From Rohdeia mirabilis (GTDB lineage Bacteria > Planctomycetota > UBA1135 > GCA-002686595): a stretch of 64,000 nucleotides of DNA. Both the position numbers and the translations under genes were made by a program. Position 1 is the first letter of the stretch, and each line of letters opens with the position of its first letter. The stretch is from the NCBI GenBank assembly GCA_007750655.1, contig CP036290.1, positions 3,286,001 through 3,350,000 of the forward strand, in the 5' to 3' direction. Below the pieces are notes generated by a model. The model searched no databases and was not told the origin of the DNA. It saw only the letters and a program-made list of their open reading frames with translations. Shown here one piece after another: positions 8,882 to 18,154 of this stretch.

Positions 8882-9847
8882 TCACGGTGCCCGTTCGATC
8901 AGCTCGGCCAGCATGCAGCGCACGCCCCCACCGCCGACGTCCTCGATCGTGGACACGTCGGGGGCGACGATCGCGCCGGTGCGCTCGAGGCGGGCGAGCC
9001 GCTGCGGTCCGAACGCCTCGGCCGCGCGGGCGCTCATGGCCCAGACCCCGTCGCCCGCGCGCGTGCGCAGGAAGAGGACGTTGCCGCAGAAGGCGAGCAG
9101 GTCCGACTCGGACAGAGGCATCAGCTCGCGCCCGGTGGCCTCGAGTTCGCTGGCGAGCGTCGCGCGCTCGCTCCCGTCGGGCACCGCGTCGAGGCCGACG
9201 AGCGCCACGTCCGGGCCCAGGGCCAACATCACGTTCGTGTGGTAGATCGGCGCGCCGCGTAGTTCGGTGCGAAAGGACACCGCTCGGTAGTGAAGCGCGT
9301 CGCACCAGTCCGCGAGCAGTCCCGCATCCGTGCGCGAGGCCAGCGCCGCGAAGACGATCCGCCGCTCGCGATCGGGGATCAGCGACCCCGTGCCCTCGAG
9401 GAAGCGGCCGTCCGCCTCGGCCGCGCGCAGGTCGAGCGTGGACGTGGCTCCCACCGCCGTCGCGATGCGCGCGATGAACGCGGAACGGGCCTCGCGCCGC
9501 CGCGTCGGCGACTCCATCGGGTACAGCACGAGCCGCCCGTCCGCGTGGGTCGTGAACCAGTTGTTCGGGAAGCAGGCGTCGGGACCGGGCGGCACACCGT
9601 CGAAGTCGCGGTCCTGTTCGGCGACGACCTCCACACCGGCGGCGACGAGCGCCTCGTGCAGGGCGTCCCACTCGCCCTGGGCGCGCTCGAGCAGCGTCGC
9701 ATCGTCGGCTGCGGTGTCCCCGGCGCGGGCCTGGAACACGTTGGACGCCGCCGTCTCCGGGTTCGCACCGAACGCGCCCGGCCGCACCATGAAGACGGTC
9801 GAGGCGAAGGCCGGCTCGGGCGCCGGCTGGGGCGGGGACGCGCTCAC
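8882..9847 (-). CDS. ctlX: CtlX-type arginine-deiminase-fold hydrolase
   Basis: Guanidino-group-modifying fold (amidinotransferase/arginine deiminase superfamily), closest by pattern to CtlX citrulline-utilisation hydrolases. PDACFPNNWFTTH, GRFLEGTGSLIPDR, YHTNVMLALG and GGGVRCMLAEL supply the expected acidic, His and Cys residues, the Cys at about residue 311. The GTG start at 9847 overlaps the TGA of the upstream peptidase (GTGA). This gives 321 residues, close to the usual ~310. It is the last gene of the tyrosine-catabolism operon, so it may broaden amino-acid use. Substrate could be citrulline or another ureido/guanidino compound. Confidence 0.8.
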   Translation of the reverse strand: MSASPPQPAPEPAFASTVFMVRPGAFGANPETAASNVFQARAGDTAADDATLLERAQGEWDALHEALVAAGVEVVAEQDRDFDGVPPGPDACFPNNWFTTHADGRLVLYPMESPTRRREARSAFIARIATAVGATSTLDLRAAEADGRFLEGTGSLIPDRERRIVFAALASRTDAGLLADWCDALHYRAVSFRTELRGAPIYHTNVMLALGPDVALVGLDAVPDGSERATLASELEATGRELMPLSESDLLAFCGNVLFLRTRAGDGVWAMSARAAEAFGPQRLARLERTGAIVAPDVSTIEDVGGGGVRCMLAELIERAP

Positions 9848-12084
9848 TCGGTCAACCCCAGGTGCTCCTGGATGTGGCGCCAGCGGTACTCGAGCAGGTG
9901 CGGGCTCCCGACGCCGTGCCGCGAGTTCGCGTACAGCATCATGTCGAAGTTCGTCTTGCCGGCCTTCTGCAGCGCATCGGCGAGCATGATCGTGTTCTGC
10001 AGGTGCACGTTGTCGTCCATCGTGCCGTGCATCAGCACCAGGTGTCCGGACAGATCCTTCGCCGCGTCGATCACGCTCGACGCCGCGTACCCCTTCGGAT
10101 TGTCCTTCGGCGTGCTCATGTAGCGCTCGGTGTAGATCGTGTCGTACAGACGCCAGTCGTAGACGCCGGCACCGGCGAGACCGAGCGCGAACTTCTCGCT
10201 GTGCGTCAACGCGAAGCCGGCCATGAAACCGCCGTAGCTCCAGCCGGCGATCGCGACGCGTCCCGAGTCGCCGCGGTGGTCCGCGACCACGTGGTCGACG
10301 GCGTCCTCGAGGTCGCGCAGTTCGGTGACACCGAGCTGGCGATAGCAGGCCGACGTGTGCTCGAGACCGCGCCCGCTGGCCGAACGCACGTTGACCTGCA
10401 GCACGATCGCGCCGCGCTGGGCGAGGAACTGGTGCCACGTGCTCGGCCGCCACGCGTCGCGCACGCTGGGCGCGTCGGGACCCGAGTAGGTGTCGAGGAA
10501 GATCGGCCGCGGCCCCTCGAACTCGCCCTCGGGCGGCAGGATCACCGTCGCGTCGAGCCGATAGCCGTCGCGCGCCGGGATCGACAACAGCTGCGTGGGC
10601 AGGCGCCGGACGTCGTCGAGGATCTGGCTCCGGCCCAGGTCGAGCACCACGTCGCCGCTCGCGGCCTCGATCACGCGCGCGGCCGTCGGCTGCTCGAGCG
10701 ACGACCAACTGTCCACGTAGTAGCGCCCGTCCGCGCTGAAACTGATCGAGTGCGAGCCCCGCTCGTTCGTCCGGCGCGGCAGCCCGTCCACCTCGCCGTA
10801 GACCGTCGAGTACAGGTTCTGGCCGAGGGCGCCGTCGCGCGTGCCCATGAACCAGATCGTGCGATTCGACTCGTCCACGTACAGCACCTCCGTCACGTCC
10901 CAGTCGCCGTCGGACAGCTTCTCGATCAGCGTGCCGTCCTTCGCGTAGTGGTAGAGGTGGCGGTACCCGGTGCGGTGGCTGGCCCACAGGAACGTCTCGT
11001 TGTTCAGCCAGTGGGGTGCGTCGGGGCGCGGAGTCCAACTCTTCGAACGCTCCTCGATGATCGGCGTCGACTCTCCCGTTTCGGGATCGATCAGCACGAG
11101 CCAGGCGTGCTGTTGGATGCGGTCCTGGACGGTGGCGACGATGCGCCCGCCGTCCGGCATCCAACCGACGCGCACGACCAGGAAGCCCTTGGGCATGTCG
11201 TCGAGCTTCGCCCACACGATCTGCTTCGTGTCCGGGTGCGCGACGCCGAGGCGCGTCACCGGGTTCGCGTCGCCCGACTTCGGATAGCGCAGGTACTCGG
11301 CTTCGACGCCGCGATTCTCGTCGAGCCCGCCCGGCAGCACGTGATCGACGATGGTGAACGTCGGCACCGCGCTCTCGTCCAGCGCGAGGAAGGCCACCGC
11401 GTCGCCGCGCGGGCTCCACCAGTGGCCGTTGAAGTCGCCGCGGCCGTAGACCTCTTCCTGGTAGACCCAGTCGAGCACGCCGTAGAGCCGCTCCGGGTTC
11501 TTCTCGCCGATGTCCCAGCGCGAACCGTCCGCGACCGACACGACGACGAGGTCGGACCCCGAGACGAACGACGCCCAGTGCTCGCCCGGCGCGAGGGCCG
11601 CGAGCCGTTCGTCGCCGCGACCTTCGACCAGCACGCGCGAGCCACCCTGACCGTCCTCGTACACCACCTGGTTGCCGCGCTGGATGCGGACGCGCGGCTC
11701 GGGTTGGCGCTCGGCGGCGGCGGGTTCCTCCACCTGGATGCGCTGCTCGGGATCGAAGTAGACGGTGCGGTCGCCACTGCCGTAGCGCAGCACGTTCCCG
11801 TCGCCGACCCAGCGCGCGCGCGGACTCGGCCCGTTCCAACGCACCCCGCGGCTCCGCACGTCGTCGAGCGTGACCGGTCGCCCCTCGCGGGTCGCTTCGG
11901 CGGCGGCCGGTGCGACGCGCGGTGCCGCTTCTTCCTCGTCGTCGCCGACGTCGGTGCGGTTCTCGACCGCCGCGGCGTCACCGTCGCTCGCCTCCGTCTC
12001 CTGCAGCGATCCTGCCCAGCACGGCGTGAACAGAACGAGGGTCGCGGCCACGAAGGCGGCGCCGCTACGGCGAAGATCGATCAT
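9844..12084 (-). CDS. S9 family (dipeptidyl-peptidase IV-like) serine peptidase
   Basis: Predicted exported prolyl-dipeptidyl-peptidase-type enzyme. Residues 1-25 form a signal peptide (AAFVAATLVLFTPCWAGS). An acidic linker and a DPP-IV-type propeller follow (LDWVYQEEVYGRGDF is a signature). The C-terminal alpha/beta-hydrolase domain has the nucleophile in GWSYGG (Ser ~616), Asp in LMHGTMDDNVHLQ and His in NSRHGVGSP. The ATG at 12084 is preferred because it opens the signal peptide; 746 residues fits the family. It lies 47 bp after the acetoacetyl-CoA synthetase stop and overlaps ctlX. It would release dipeptides and so feed amino-acid catabolism. Confidence 0.92.
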   Translation of the reverse strand: MIDLRRSGAAFVAATLVLFTPCWAGSLQETEASDGDAAAVENRTDVGDDEEEAAPRVAPAAAEATREGRPVTLDDVRSRGVRWNGPSPRARWVGDGNVLRYGSGDRTVYFDPEQRIQVEEPAAAERQPEPRVRIQRGNQVVYEDGQGGSRVLVEGRGDERLAALAPGEHWASFVSGSDLVVVSVADGSRWDIGEKNPERLYGVLDWVYQEEVYGRGDFNGHWWSPRGDAVAFLALDESAVPTFTIVDHVLPGGLDENRGVEAEYLRYPKSGDANPVTRLGVAHPDTKQIVWAKLDDMPKGFLVVRVGWMPDGGRIVATVQDRIQQHAWLVLIDPETGESTPIIEERSKSWTPRPDAPHWLNNETFLWASHRTGYRHLYHYAKDGTLIEKLSDGDWDVTEVLYVDESNRTIWFMGTRDGALGQNLYSTVYGEVDGLPRRTNERGSHSISFSADGRYYVDSWSSLEQPTAARVIEAASGDVVLDLGRSQILDDVRRLPTQLLSIPARDGYRLDATVILPPEGEFEGPRPIFLDTYSGPDAPSVRDAWRPSTWHQFLAQRGAIVLQVNVRSASGRGLEHTSACYRQLGVTELRDLEDAVDHVVADHRGDSGRVAIAGWSYGGFMAGFALTHSEKFALGLAGAGVYDWRLYDTIYTERYMSTPKDNPKGYAASSVIDAAKDLSGHLVLMHGTMDDNVHLQNTIMLADALQKAGKTNFDMMLYANSRHGVGSPHLLEYRWRHIQEHLGLTE

Positions 12085-12131
12085 GGCTTGGTTGGAAGGC
12101 GAGCGCCCGGGCGGGCGCGGCGTCGTGCGGG

Positions 12132-14108
12132 TCAGACCGCGAGCTCGGGACGGTTCGCGAAGTGTTCGAGGACCTTGGGGTTCGCCAGGGCGTCGGCGTT
12201 GTCGACCGGCTGGCCGTTGACGGTCCGGGCGATCGCCGCCTCGGAGATCTTGCCCGAGAGCGTGCGCGGAAGATCGGGAACCTGACAGATCACGCGCGGG
12301 ACGTGGTGCGGGCTGGTGCGTTCGCGAACGGTGGTCCGGATCGTATCGCGCAGCCCGTCGTCGAGCATCTGGCCTTGCGGCAACACGACGAACAGCACGA
12401 TGCGCACGTCGCCGTCCACGTCCTGACCGACGACCGCGCACTCGGTGACCGCGTCGAGGTCGTCGACCGGGCGCGTGACCTCGGCCGAACCGATGCGCAC
12501 GCCGCCGGGGTTCAAGGTCGTGTCGCTGCGGCCGTGGAAGACGATGCCGCCCTCTTCCGTGCGCTCGACCCAGTCGCCGTGGCACCAGACCGTGGGAAAG
12601 CGCGCGAAGTAGCTCTCGTGGTAGCGCGTCCCGTTCGGATCGTCCCAGAAGCACACGGGCATCGACGGGAACGCCAGCGAGCAGACGAGCTCGCCCTTCT
12701 CCCCCACCGGCAGCGGGCGTCCGTCGGGCCCGAAGACCTGGACCTGCATGCCGAGACCGGGGCCCTGGAGTTGGCCGCGGTACACGGGCTCGAGCGGGTT
12801 GCCGAGCGCGAAGCACGACACGATGTCCGTGCCGCCCGCGATCGAGGCCAGCTGCACGTCCGGCGCCACGTCCCGGTAGACGAAATCGAAGCCCTCCGGC
12901 GCCAGCGGCGAACCCGTCGACAGGATCGTGCGCAGGCGCGACAGGTCGCAGGACGCGCCGGGCTTGGCGCCGCTCTTCTCGAGCAGCGCCAGGTACTTCG
13001 CGCTGGTGCCGAACACGGTCACGCCTTCGGCCTCGGCCAGGCGCCACAGACCGAGCGCGTCCGGTGCCATCGGCGAGCCGTCGTACAGCACGAGCGTGGC
13101 GCCGGTGAACAGACTCGACACGAGCCAGTTCCACATCATCCAGCCGCAGGTCGTGAAGTAGAAGATCGTGTCGTCGCGCGTGAGACCCGTGTGCAGCACC
13201 AACTCCTTCGCGTGCTGGAGCAGCGTGCCGCCGGCGCCGTGGACCATGCACTTGGGCAGGCCGGTCGTGCCGCTCGAGTACATGACGTAGAGCGGGTGGT
13301 CGAACGGCAGGTGTTCGAACGCGGGCTCGGTCGCGTCGCGGTCGCCGAACGCGTCGAAGGTCGTGACTTCGAGGCCCTTCGCCGCCGGGACGACGCTCGG
13401 ATCGCCGCACAGCACCACCGCGGCCAGCTGTCCGTCCGCGCGAGCGCGCAATTCGTCGACGACGCGCGCCACCTTGTCGCCGTAGGGCCGCGGCTTGCCG
13501 GCGTAGAGCGTGGAATCGGCCGCGAACAGCACTTTCGGAGCGATCTGGCCGAAGCGGTCGAGCACGCCCTGGATGCCGAAGTCGGGCGAACAACTCGACC
13601 ACACAGCGCCGAGGCTCGCCGTGGCGAGCATCGCGATCACGGCCTCGCTGCGGTTGGGCAGGTAGCCGACCACGCGGTCGCCGACGCCGACGCCGACCGC
13701 GCGCAGTCCGGCCTGGACGCGCGCGACCTCGCGGGCGAGTCCCGCGTAGGACAGCTCGCGCACGCGGCCGTCCTCGTTCCACTCGACCAGCGCGCGCCGC
13801 TCGTCTCGGAAGCGCAGCAGGTTCTCGGCGAAGTTGAGGCGCGCCCCCTCGAACCAGCGCGCGCCCGGCATGCGGGACGGGACGTCGACGACCTCGGTAC
13901 CGCGCTCGGGCGCGACGACGCCGCAGAAGTCCCAGATCGCGCTCCACAGGGCGCGCGGTTCGGCGATGGACCAGGCGTGCAGTCGCGCGTAGTCGCCCGC
14001 ACCGATCTCGAGTCCGTCGAAACCCGCGGCCGAGCGCGCGAACGCCGCCATGTTCGACGACGCCGCGCGCTCGGGCGACGGGCTCCACAACGCCTCGCGA
14101 TCGCTCAT
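12132..14108 (-). CDS. acsA: Acetoacetyl-CoA synthetase
   Basis: Acetoacetate-CoA ligase (ANL superfamily) that activates acetoacetate to acetoacetyl-CoA. Visible motifs are the AMP-binding loop YSSGTTGLPKCMVHGAGG, FTTCGWMMWNWLVS, the hinge region HGRSDTTLNPGGVRIGSAEV, and the C-terminal catalytic Lys in LPRTLSGKISE. The N-terminal ACS cap is present (YARLHAWSIAEPRALWSAIW). 658 residues matches the ~650 typical of acetoacetyl-CoA rather than acetyl-CoA synthetases. Its ATG overlaps the fumarylacetoacetase stop (ATGA, 14105-14108). That coupling explains its substrate: acetoacetate released by the preceding enzyme. The symbol acsA is used in some genomes for this ligase. Confidence 0.92.
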   Translation of the reverse strand: MSDREALWSPSPERAASSNMAAFARSAAGFDGLEIGAGDYARLHAWSIAEPRALWSAIWDFCGVVAPERGTEVVDVPSRMPGARWFEGARLNFAENLLRFRDERRALVEWNEDGRVRELSYAGLAREVARVQAGLRAVGVGVGDRVVGYLPNRSEAVIAMLATASLGAVWSSCSPDFGIQGVLDRFGQIAPKVLFAADSTLYAGKPRPYGDKVARVVDELRARADGQLAAVVLCGDPSVVPAAKGLEVTTFDAFGDRDATEPAFEHLPFDHPLYVMYSSGTTGLPKCMVHGAGGTLLQHAKELVLHTGLTRDDTIFYFTTCGWMMWNWLVSSLFTGATLVLYDGSPMAPDALGLWRLAEAEGVTVFGTSAKYLALLEKSGAKPGASCDLSRLRTILSTGSPLAPEGFDFVYRDVAPDVQLASIAGGTDIVSCFALGNPLEPVYRGQLQGPGLGMQVQVFGPDGRPLPVGEKGELVCSLAFPSMPVCFWDDPNGTRYHESYFARFPTVWCHGDWVERTEEGGIVFHGRSDTTLNPGGVRIGSAEVTRPVDDLDAVTECAVVGQDVDGDVRIVLFVVLPQGQMLDDGLRDTIRTTVRERTSPHHVPRVICQVPDLPRTLSGKISEAAIARTVNGQPVDNADALANPKVLEHFANRPELAV

Positions 14109-15460
14109 TCCGTGGCCTTGTCGGCGGCCTTCTCGGCGCTCCTGTCGTTCGGATCGACCACGCGACCGACGCAGGGACCGAAGCCGATCCGGCGTGCGCC
14201 GGGCGCTTCGCAGTGGCCGGTCAGGACCACTTCGTCGCCGTCCTCGAGGAAGCGCCGCTCCTCGCCGCTGGGCAGCGCGATCGGGTCGCGGCCGCGCCAG
14301 GTCAGCTCGAGCAGGCAGCCGCGCGCCGAAGCGTCGGGCCCCGAGACCGTGCCCGAACCGAGCAGGTCGCCCGCGCGCATCAAGCAGCCGTTCGACGCGT
14401 GGTGCACGACCATCTGCGCCGGCGACCAGTACATGTCGCGGAACGAGGCCTCGGACAGGCGCAGGTGCGGCTGGTCGTGGGCGCGCATCGCGGCGCTCGA
14501 CAGGTGCGCGCCGACCTTCACGTCGAACGCGGCCTTGCTCTCGCCGCCCGACAGGTACGGCAGCGGCTGCGGATCGCCGGCCGGACGCTCGGGCGCCGCG
14601 ACGCGGAAGGGCGCGAGCGCGTCGGTCGTGACGATCCAGGGCGAGATCGTCGAGAGGAAGCTCTTCGCGAGGAACGGGCCGAGCGGCTGGTACTCCCAGG
14701 CCTGCATGTCGCGCGCCGACCAGTCGTTGAGCAGACAGAAGCCGAACAGGTGTTCCTCGGCCTCGTCCATGGTGATCGGACGGCCGAGCTCGTGCGTGCC
14801 GCCGAAGAAGAGGCCGACCTCGAGCTCGTAGTCCAGGCCCTTGCACGGTCCGAAGGCCGGATCGACGTCGGGGTCGGGGCGGCGTTGTCCGGACGGGCGT
14901 TGCACCGGCGTGCCCGACGGGCGGATCGTGGACGAGCGGCCGTGGTAGCCGATCGGGATCCACTTGTAGTTGGGCAGCAGCGGGTTGTCCGGGCGGAACA
15001 TCGACCCGACGTTCGTGGCGTGGTGCACCGAGGCGTAGAAGTCGGTGTAGTCGCCGATGGTCGCCGGCATCAGCATCTCGACCTCGTCCATCGGGATCAG
15101 CACGTGGTCGATCGTGGCGGTGTCGGACTCGAGCGACGAACCGCGCCGCAACAACCGCGACAGGGCCAGGCGCAGTTCGCGCGCGGGGCCGCGGCCGAGC
15201 GCCATCAGGCCGTTGAGGTTCGGCTCGCGCACGGCGGCGCGCAGCTCGGCGTCCAGGTCGTCGAACAGGCCGGACTCCTCGGCGCCGCGCAGCTTCAGCA
15301 CGCGATCACCGATCGCGACCGCGCAGAACGACTTGCCGTCCGGACGCCGCCGGGCGGTGCCGAGCGGCAGGTTCTGGACGGGGAAGTCCGCGTCGGGAGC
15401 GTTGGCGCTCTCGATGAAGCTCTCGAGCGCGGGGTCGTGGGTCTCGTCGATCGTGATCAT
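14105..15460 (-). CDS. fahA: Fumarylacetoacetase
   Basis: Last step of tyrosine/homogentisate breakdown: fumarylacetoacetate is hydrolysed to fumarate and acetoacetate. The N-terminal SH3-like domain (residues 1-120) includes FPVQNLPLGTAR. The FAH domain has DYTDFYASVHHATNVG, IGYHGRSSTI, GPCKGLDYELEVGLFFGG and LLNDWSARDMQAWEYQPLG, which hold the metal-binding acidic residues and the catalytic His. 451 residues is near the eukaryotic-type length. The ATG at 15460 shares one base with the TGA of the upstream gene (TGATG); the open frame upstream of it is read-through. Confidence 0.95.
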   Translation of the reverse strand: MITIDETHDPALESFIESANAPDADFPVQNLPLGTARRRPDGKSFCAVAIGDRVLKLRGAEESGLFDDLDAELRAAVREPNLNGLMALGRGPARELRLALSRLLRRGSSLESDTATIDHVLIPMDEVEMLMPATIGDYTDFYASVHHATNVGSMFRPDNPLLPNYKWIPIGYHGRSSTIRPSGTPVQRPSGQRRPDPDVDPAFGPCKGLDYELEVGLFFGGTHELGRPITMDEAEEHLFGFCLLNDWSARDMQAWEYQPLGPFLAKSFLSTISPWIVTTDALAPFRVAAPERPAGDPQPLPYLSGGESKAAFDVKVGAHLSSAAMRAHDQPHLRLSEASFRDMYWSPAQMVVHHASNGCLMRAGDLLGSGTVSGPDASARGCLLELTWRGRDPIALPSGEERRFLEDGDEVVLTGHCEAPGARRIGFGPCVGRVVDPNDRSAEKAADKATE

Positions 15461-16458
15461 CAGGTGCCCGGTGTGCGGGCGGGGTGCTCGAGCCATCCGA
15501 GGGCACAGAGGTCCTCGAGGGGCTCGTCGAAGGAACACGAGCCGAACGCGCTGATGAAGCGTCCGCGCAGCTCGCGCAGTTGGTCGGTGGTGAGAACGGC
15601 CGGGGCCCGGCCATCCAGTTCGACGCTCAGTCCCGCGGACGTGGCGCGGAACGAGCGCGCGTCGGGGGCGAGCAGACAGCGCTCGACCGTGGCCACGTCG
15701 GCGCCGTGCTCGAAGGCGAGTCCGGCGGCGGCGTAGGCGTTCACGAAGCCGTGCATCGGGCCGATCGGTCCGGCGGGTTCGTAGGTGAGCGCGCGCGTGG
15801 CGCACAGGGCGTGGTGCAGGCCGGCGGTCAGTTTGACGGGCAGGCGGCGCGCGGCGCAGGCGACGAGGAAGCGCGCGACCACGTCGGCCGGCGGGATCGC
15901 GGCGGCGACGACCGCGCCCGTGCGCAGCTTGGCCCGCGCTCCCACGGCGGCGATCGCGTCGAGGAGCGGCGCCCAGTCGTCGGGCCGGTCGGCAGCGACC
16001 TCGACGACGACGTCGGTGGGCGCGGCGACGAGCGGCGCGAGGGCGCGGGCGGCAGCGGTGACGTCCGCAGCCGAGGCGACGCGGCACTCGAAGGCCTGGA
16101 CGTCGAGGGCGGGGCCGGCGCCAGCGAGACCGTCGTCAGCGGGGTCCTGCTCGGCGGCCGCGGCCACCAGGTCGGCCGTCCGGTCGAAACGCTCCCCCAC
16201 CACGGCGGTGATCGGCCAGGGGGCGGAACCTGCGTCGTGCTCGCGGACCCACGCCGCGAGGCTCGAGAGATCCCCCTGGGCGACCGCCGCGCGACCCAGT
16301 ACCCAGGCCCACTTCGAGCGCCGGTAGCCGGCGAAGTTCGCCGCCGCCGCCTCGAGGTCGAGGCCGGCCGGGGGGAAGGTCCCGGCGTAGTCGACGAGCC
16401 CGACGAGCAGAGGCTCGAGGGCCGGGGCACGCAGCCCGGATCGGATCGGTTCGCTCAT
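15460..16458 (-). CDS. Conserved protein of the tyrosine-degradation operon, function unknown
   Basis: I recognise no characterised function. The 332 residues have no signal peptide or TM helix. An N-terminal [19 protein letters not shown] is followed by [13 protein letters not shown] central alternating pattern ([47 protein letters not shown]) looks like consecutive beta-alpha units, possibly a TIM-type barrel. The HH pair in AGLHH and several Cys (near the C-terminus GSCSF and EDLCALGW) could be functional. It is first in the operon, 11 nt after a TATCCT hexamer, and translationally coupled to fahA. No maleylacetoacetate isomerase is otherwise visible, so it is a candidate for that step; this is inference only. 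Confidence 0.8.
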   Translation of the reverse strand: MSEPIRSGLRAPALEPLLVGLVDYAGTFPPAGLDLEAAAANFAGYRRSKWAWVLGRAAVAQGDLSSLAAWVREHDAGSAPWPITAVVGERFDRTADLVAAAAEQDPADDGLAGAGPALDVQAFECRVASAADVTAAARALAPLVAAPTDVVVEVAADRPDDWAPLLDAIAAVGARAKLRTGAVVAAAIPPADVVARFLVACAARRLPVKLTAGLHHALCATRALTYEPAGPIGPMHGFVNAYAAAGLAFEHGADVATVERCLLAPDARSFRATSAGLSVELDGRAPAVLTTDQLRELRGRFISAFGSCSFDEPLEDLCALGWLEHPARTPGT

Positions 16459-16469
16459 GCGAGCGGGGG

Positions 16470-16475
16470 AGGATA
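16470..16475 (-). promoter_or_regulatory. Candidate -10 (TATCCT) of the fahA operon
   Basis: The minus strand reads CCTGTATCCTCCCC, with the hexamer ending 11 nt before the ATG at 16458. It is one of the few A/T-containing hexamers in the region and matches the TAnnnT pattern seen elsewhere. It implies a very short leader. Confidence 0.4.
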
Positions 16476-16515
16476 CAGGCGGCGGTTGGCCCTCGCAGCC
16501 CCGCTCCCCCAGCCC

Positions 16516-16521
16516 TATCCT
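16516..16521 (+). promoter_or_regulatory. Candidate divergent -10 (TATCCT) toward hppD
   Basis: The plus strand reads CCCTATCCTCATT, 40 bp from the opposing hexamer at 16470-16475 and identical to it. If used, the hppD transcript would carry a leader of about 475 nt. No closer TAnnnT hexamer precedes hppD. Confidence 0.3.
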
Positions 16522-16642
16522 CATTCGCCCGTCCGCCGCCGGGTCGGTGAGCGCCCGGGGACACCCAGGGCGTGGTCGTGGTGGCCGGAAGGACCGCTCC
16601 AGCCTCACGGAGCGTGCTCGGGTTCGGGCCGCGGTTCCGTCA

Positions 16643-16664
16643 CGGTTCGTTCGCGGTTCGTTCG
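16643..16664. repeat. 11-bp tandem repeat, two copies
   Basis: CGGTTCGTTCG occurs twice in perfect tandem. It is non-coding and lies upstream of hppD. It may be an operator-like array or replication slippage. Confidence 0.6.
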
Positions 16665-16830
16665 CGATCGCTGGGCCTCGAACCGCTCCGCGCCCCACCC
16701 ATCCACCGACGCCCCGCCTCTGGAACGCCTCGCCACGGCGGCCGGCGCGCGCCTCCACCGCTCACCGACCGCCCGCGCGCCGCGTTCCAACCGGTCGCTG
16801 CGCTCCGCCGGTCGCACACCACCCGCCAAG

Positions 16831-16886
16831 CTCCACCGTTCGAGCACCCCCGTTCGAACTCCACCGTTCGAACTCCACCGAACACG
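16831..16886. repeat. Imperfect 14-bp tandem repeat (CTCCACCGTTCGAA)
   Basis: Four units occur in a row: CTCCACCGTTCGAG, a shortened CCCCCGTTCGAA variant, CTCCACCGTTCGAA and CTCCACCGAACACG. TTCGAA is itself palindromic. The array is 115-170 bp upstream of the hppD start, a plausible place for a regulator array. Confidence 0.55.
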
Positions 16887-16999
16887 CACCGCCGCGGCCC
16901 GCCCGCACCGGTCCGACTTCCACCGACTCCCCCTCTCGACCCGCTCCGCCGATCCTTCCTCCGAGGACCCTTCGCCGCGAGCCCGACGACGCTCCAGCC

Positions 17000-18088
17000 A
17001 TGACTTCGAACCCCCTCACGCTCAAGCGCATCCACCACGTCGAGTTCTACGTGGGCAACGCCAAGCAGGCGGCCTTCTTCTACCGCCAGGCGATGGGCTT
17101 CGACCTGATCGGCTATCTCGGCTTCGAGACCGGCTACCGCGACATCGTCTCGTACGCGCTGAAGCAGGGGAAGGCGCAGTTCGTGATGACGAGCACGTAC
17201 CAGTCCACCGGGCTGATCGCCGAACACGCGAAGAAGCACGGCGACGGCGTGCGCGACGTGGCCTTCGAGGTCGAGGACGTGGACGCCGCCTACGCGGAAG
17301 CGATCCGCCGCGGCGCCGAGTCCGCCCAGGAGCCGATCACGCGCAGCGACGAGTACGGCTCGATCCGTCACGCCGCGATCAAGACCTACGGCGACACGAT
17401 CCACAGCTTCATCGACAAGCAGAACTACAAGGGTCCGTTCCTGCCCGGCTACGACCCGCGCTTCGAGACGGGCGAAGGCGCGGGGATCCTCTACGTGGAC
17501 CACGTGGTCGGCAACGTCGAGGTCGGCAAGATGGACCACTGGTGCGACTGGTACGAGAAGGTCCTCGGCTTCGAGCGCTACATCACCTTCGACGACGAGA
17601 CCATCAAGACCGAGTACAGCTCGCTGATGTCGGTCGTGATGAGCGACGACAACCAGGTCATCAAGTTCCCGATCAACGAGCCGGCCTACGGCAAGAAGAA
17701 GAGCCAGATCGAGGAGTACCTCGACTTCTACGAGGGTCCGGGCGTGCAGCACGTGGCCCTGGCGACGAACGACGTCTGCCACACGGTCAGCGACCTGCGC
17801 CGCCGCGGCATCGAGTTCCTGAACGTTCCCGAGACCTACTACGAGTCGATCTGGGAGCACGTGGGCGAAGTGCGCGAGGACACCGAACTGATCAAGCGCC
17901 TCGGCATCCTGGCCGACCGCGACGAGGACGGGTACCTCTTGCAGCTCTTCACCAAGCCCGTGCAGGACCGCCCGACGGTGTTCTTCGAGTTCATCCAGCG
18001 CGCGGGCTGCAAGGGCTTCGGCGCGGGCAACTTCAAGGCGCTGTTCGAGGCGATCGAGCGCGAGCAGGCCCTGCGCGGCAACCTCTGA
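17000..18088 (+). CDS. hppD: 4-hydroxyphenylpyruvate dioxygenase
   Basis: Converts 4-hydroxyphenylpyruvate to homogentisate with a non-haem Fe(II) centre. Two vicinal-oxygen-chelate domains are visible. Iron ligands by pattern are His168 (YVDHVVGNV), His251 ([11 protein letters not shown]) and Glu330 ([10 protein letters not shown]). The N-terminal HHVEFYVGN and C-terminal [18 protein letters not shown] are family hallmarks. 362 residues is typical. The ATG at 17000 begins the recognisable domain; upstream frame is low-complexity. It starts the plus-strand half of the divergent tyrosine pathway, with hmgA next. Confidence 0.97.
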   Translation: MTSNPLTLKRIHHVEFYVGNAKQAAFFYRQAMGFDLIGYLGFETGYRDIVSYALKQGKAQFVMTSTYQSTGLIAEHAKKHGDGVRDVAFEVEDVDAAYAEAIRRGAESAQEPITRSDEYGSIRHAAIKTYGDTIHSFIDKQNYKGPFLPGYDPRFETGEGAGILYVDHVVGNVEVGKMDHWCDWYEKVLGFERYITFDDETIKTEYSSLMSVVMSDDNQVIKFPINEPAYGKKKSQIEEYLDFYEGPGVQHVALATNDVCHTVSDLRRRGIEFLNVPETYYESIWEHVGEVREDTELIKRLGILADRDEDGYLLQLFTKPVQDRPTVFFEFIQRAGCKGFGAGNFKALFEAIEREQALRGNL

Positions 18089-18154
18089 CCGCGCGGGTTG
18101 GGGTCTGACTCCAGTTCGTCGCACCGACGTGTTGGGGTCTGACTCCGTACCGGA

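Larger units (their letters stand above)
16459..16999. other. 541-bp divergent intergenic region with C-rich plus strand
   Basis: This lies between the fahA operon and hppD. No frame here looks coding: in-frame translation upstream of hppD is Pro/Arg-rich and repetitive. The plus strand is markedly C-rich and G-poor toward hppD, and two short tandem repeats occur inside. It probably holds both promoters and a long hppD leader. A C-rich, poorly structured leader would suit Rho or another RNA-binding regulator, but that is speculative. Confidence 0.5.

Noticed and set aside
8882-11839. 985-codon frame extending ctlX upstream
   Set aside because: The extension is Arg-rich shadow of the S9 peptidase. 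GTG 9847 in a GTGA overlap gives a normal-length CtlX.
9844-14088. Single 1414-codon frame spanning the acetoacetyl-CoA synthetase region and the S9 peptidase
   Set aside because: The N-terminal part is the wrong frame of the synthetase gene. The real peptidase starts at 12084 with a signal peptide.
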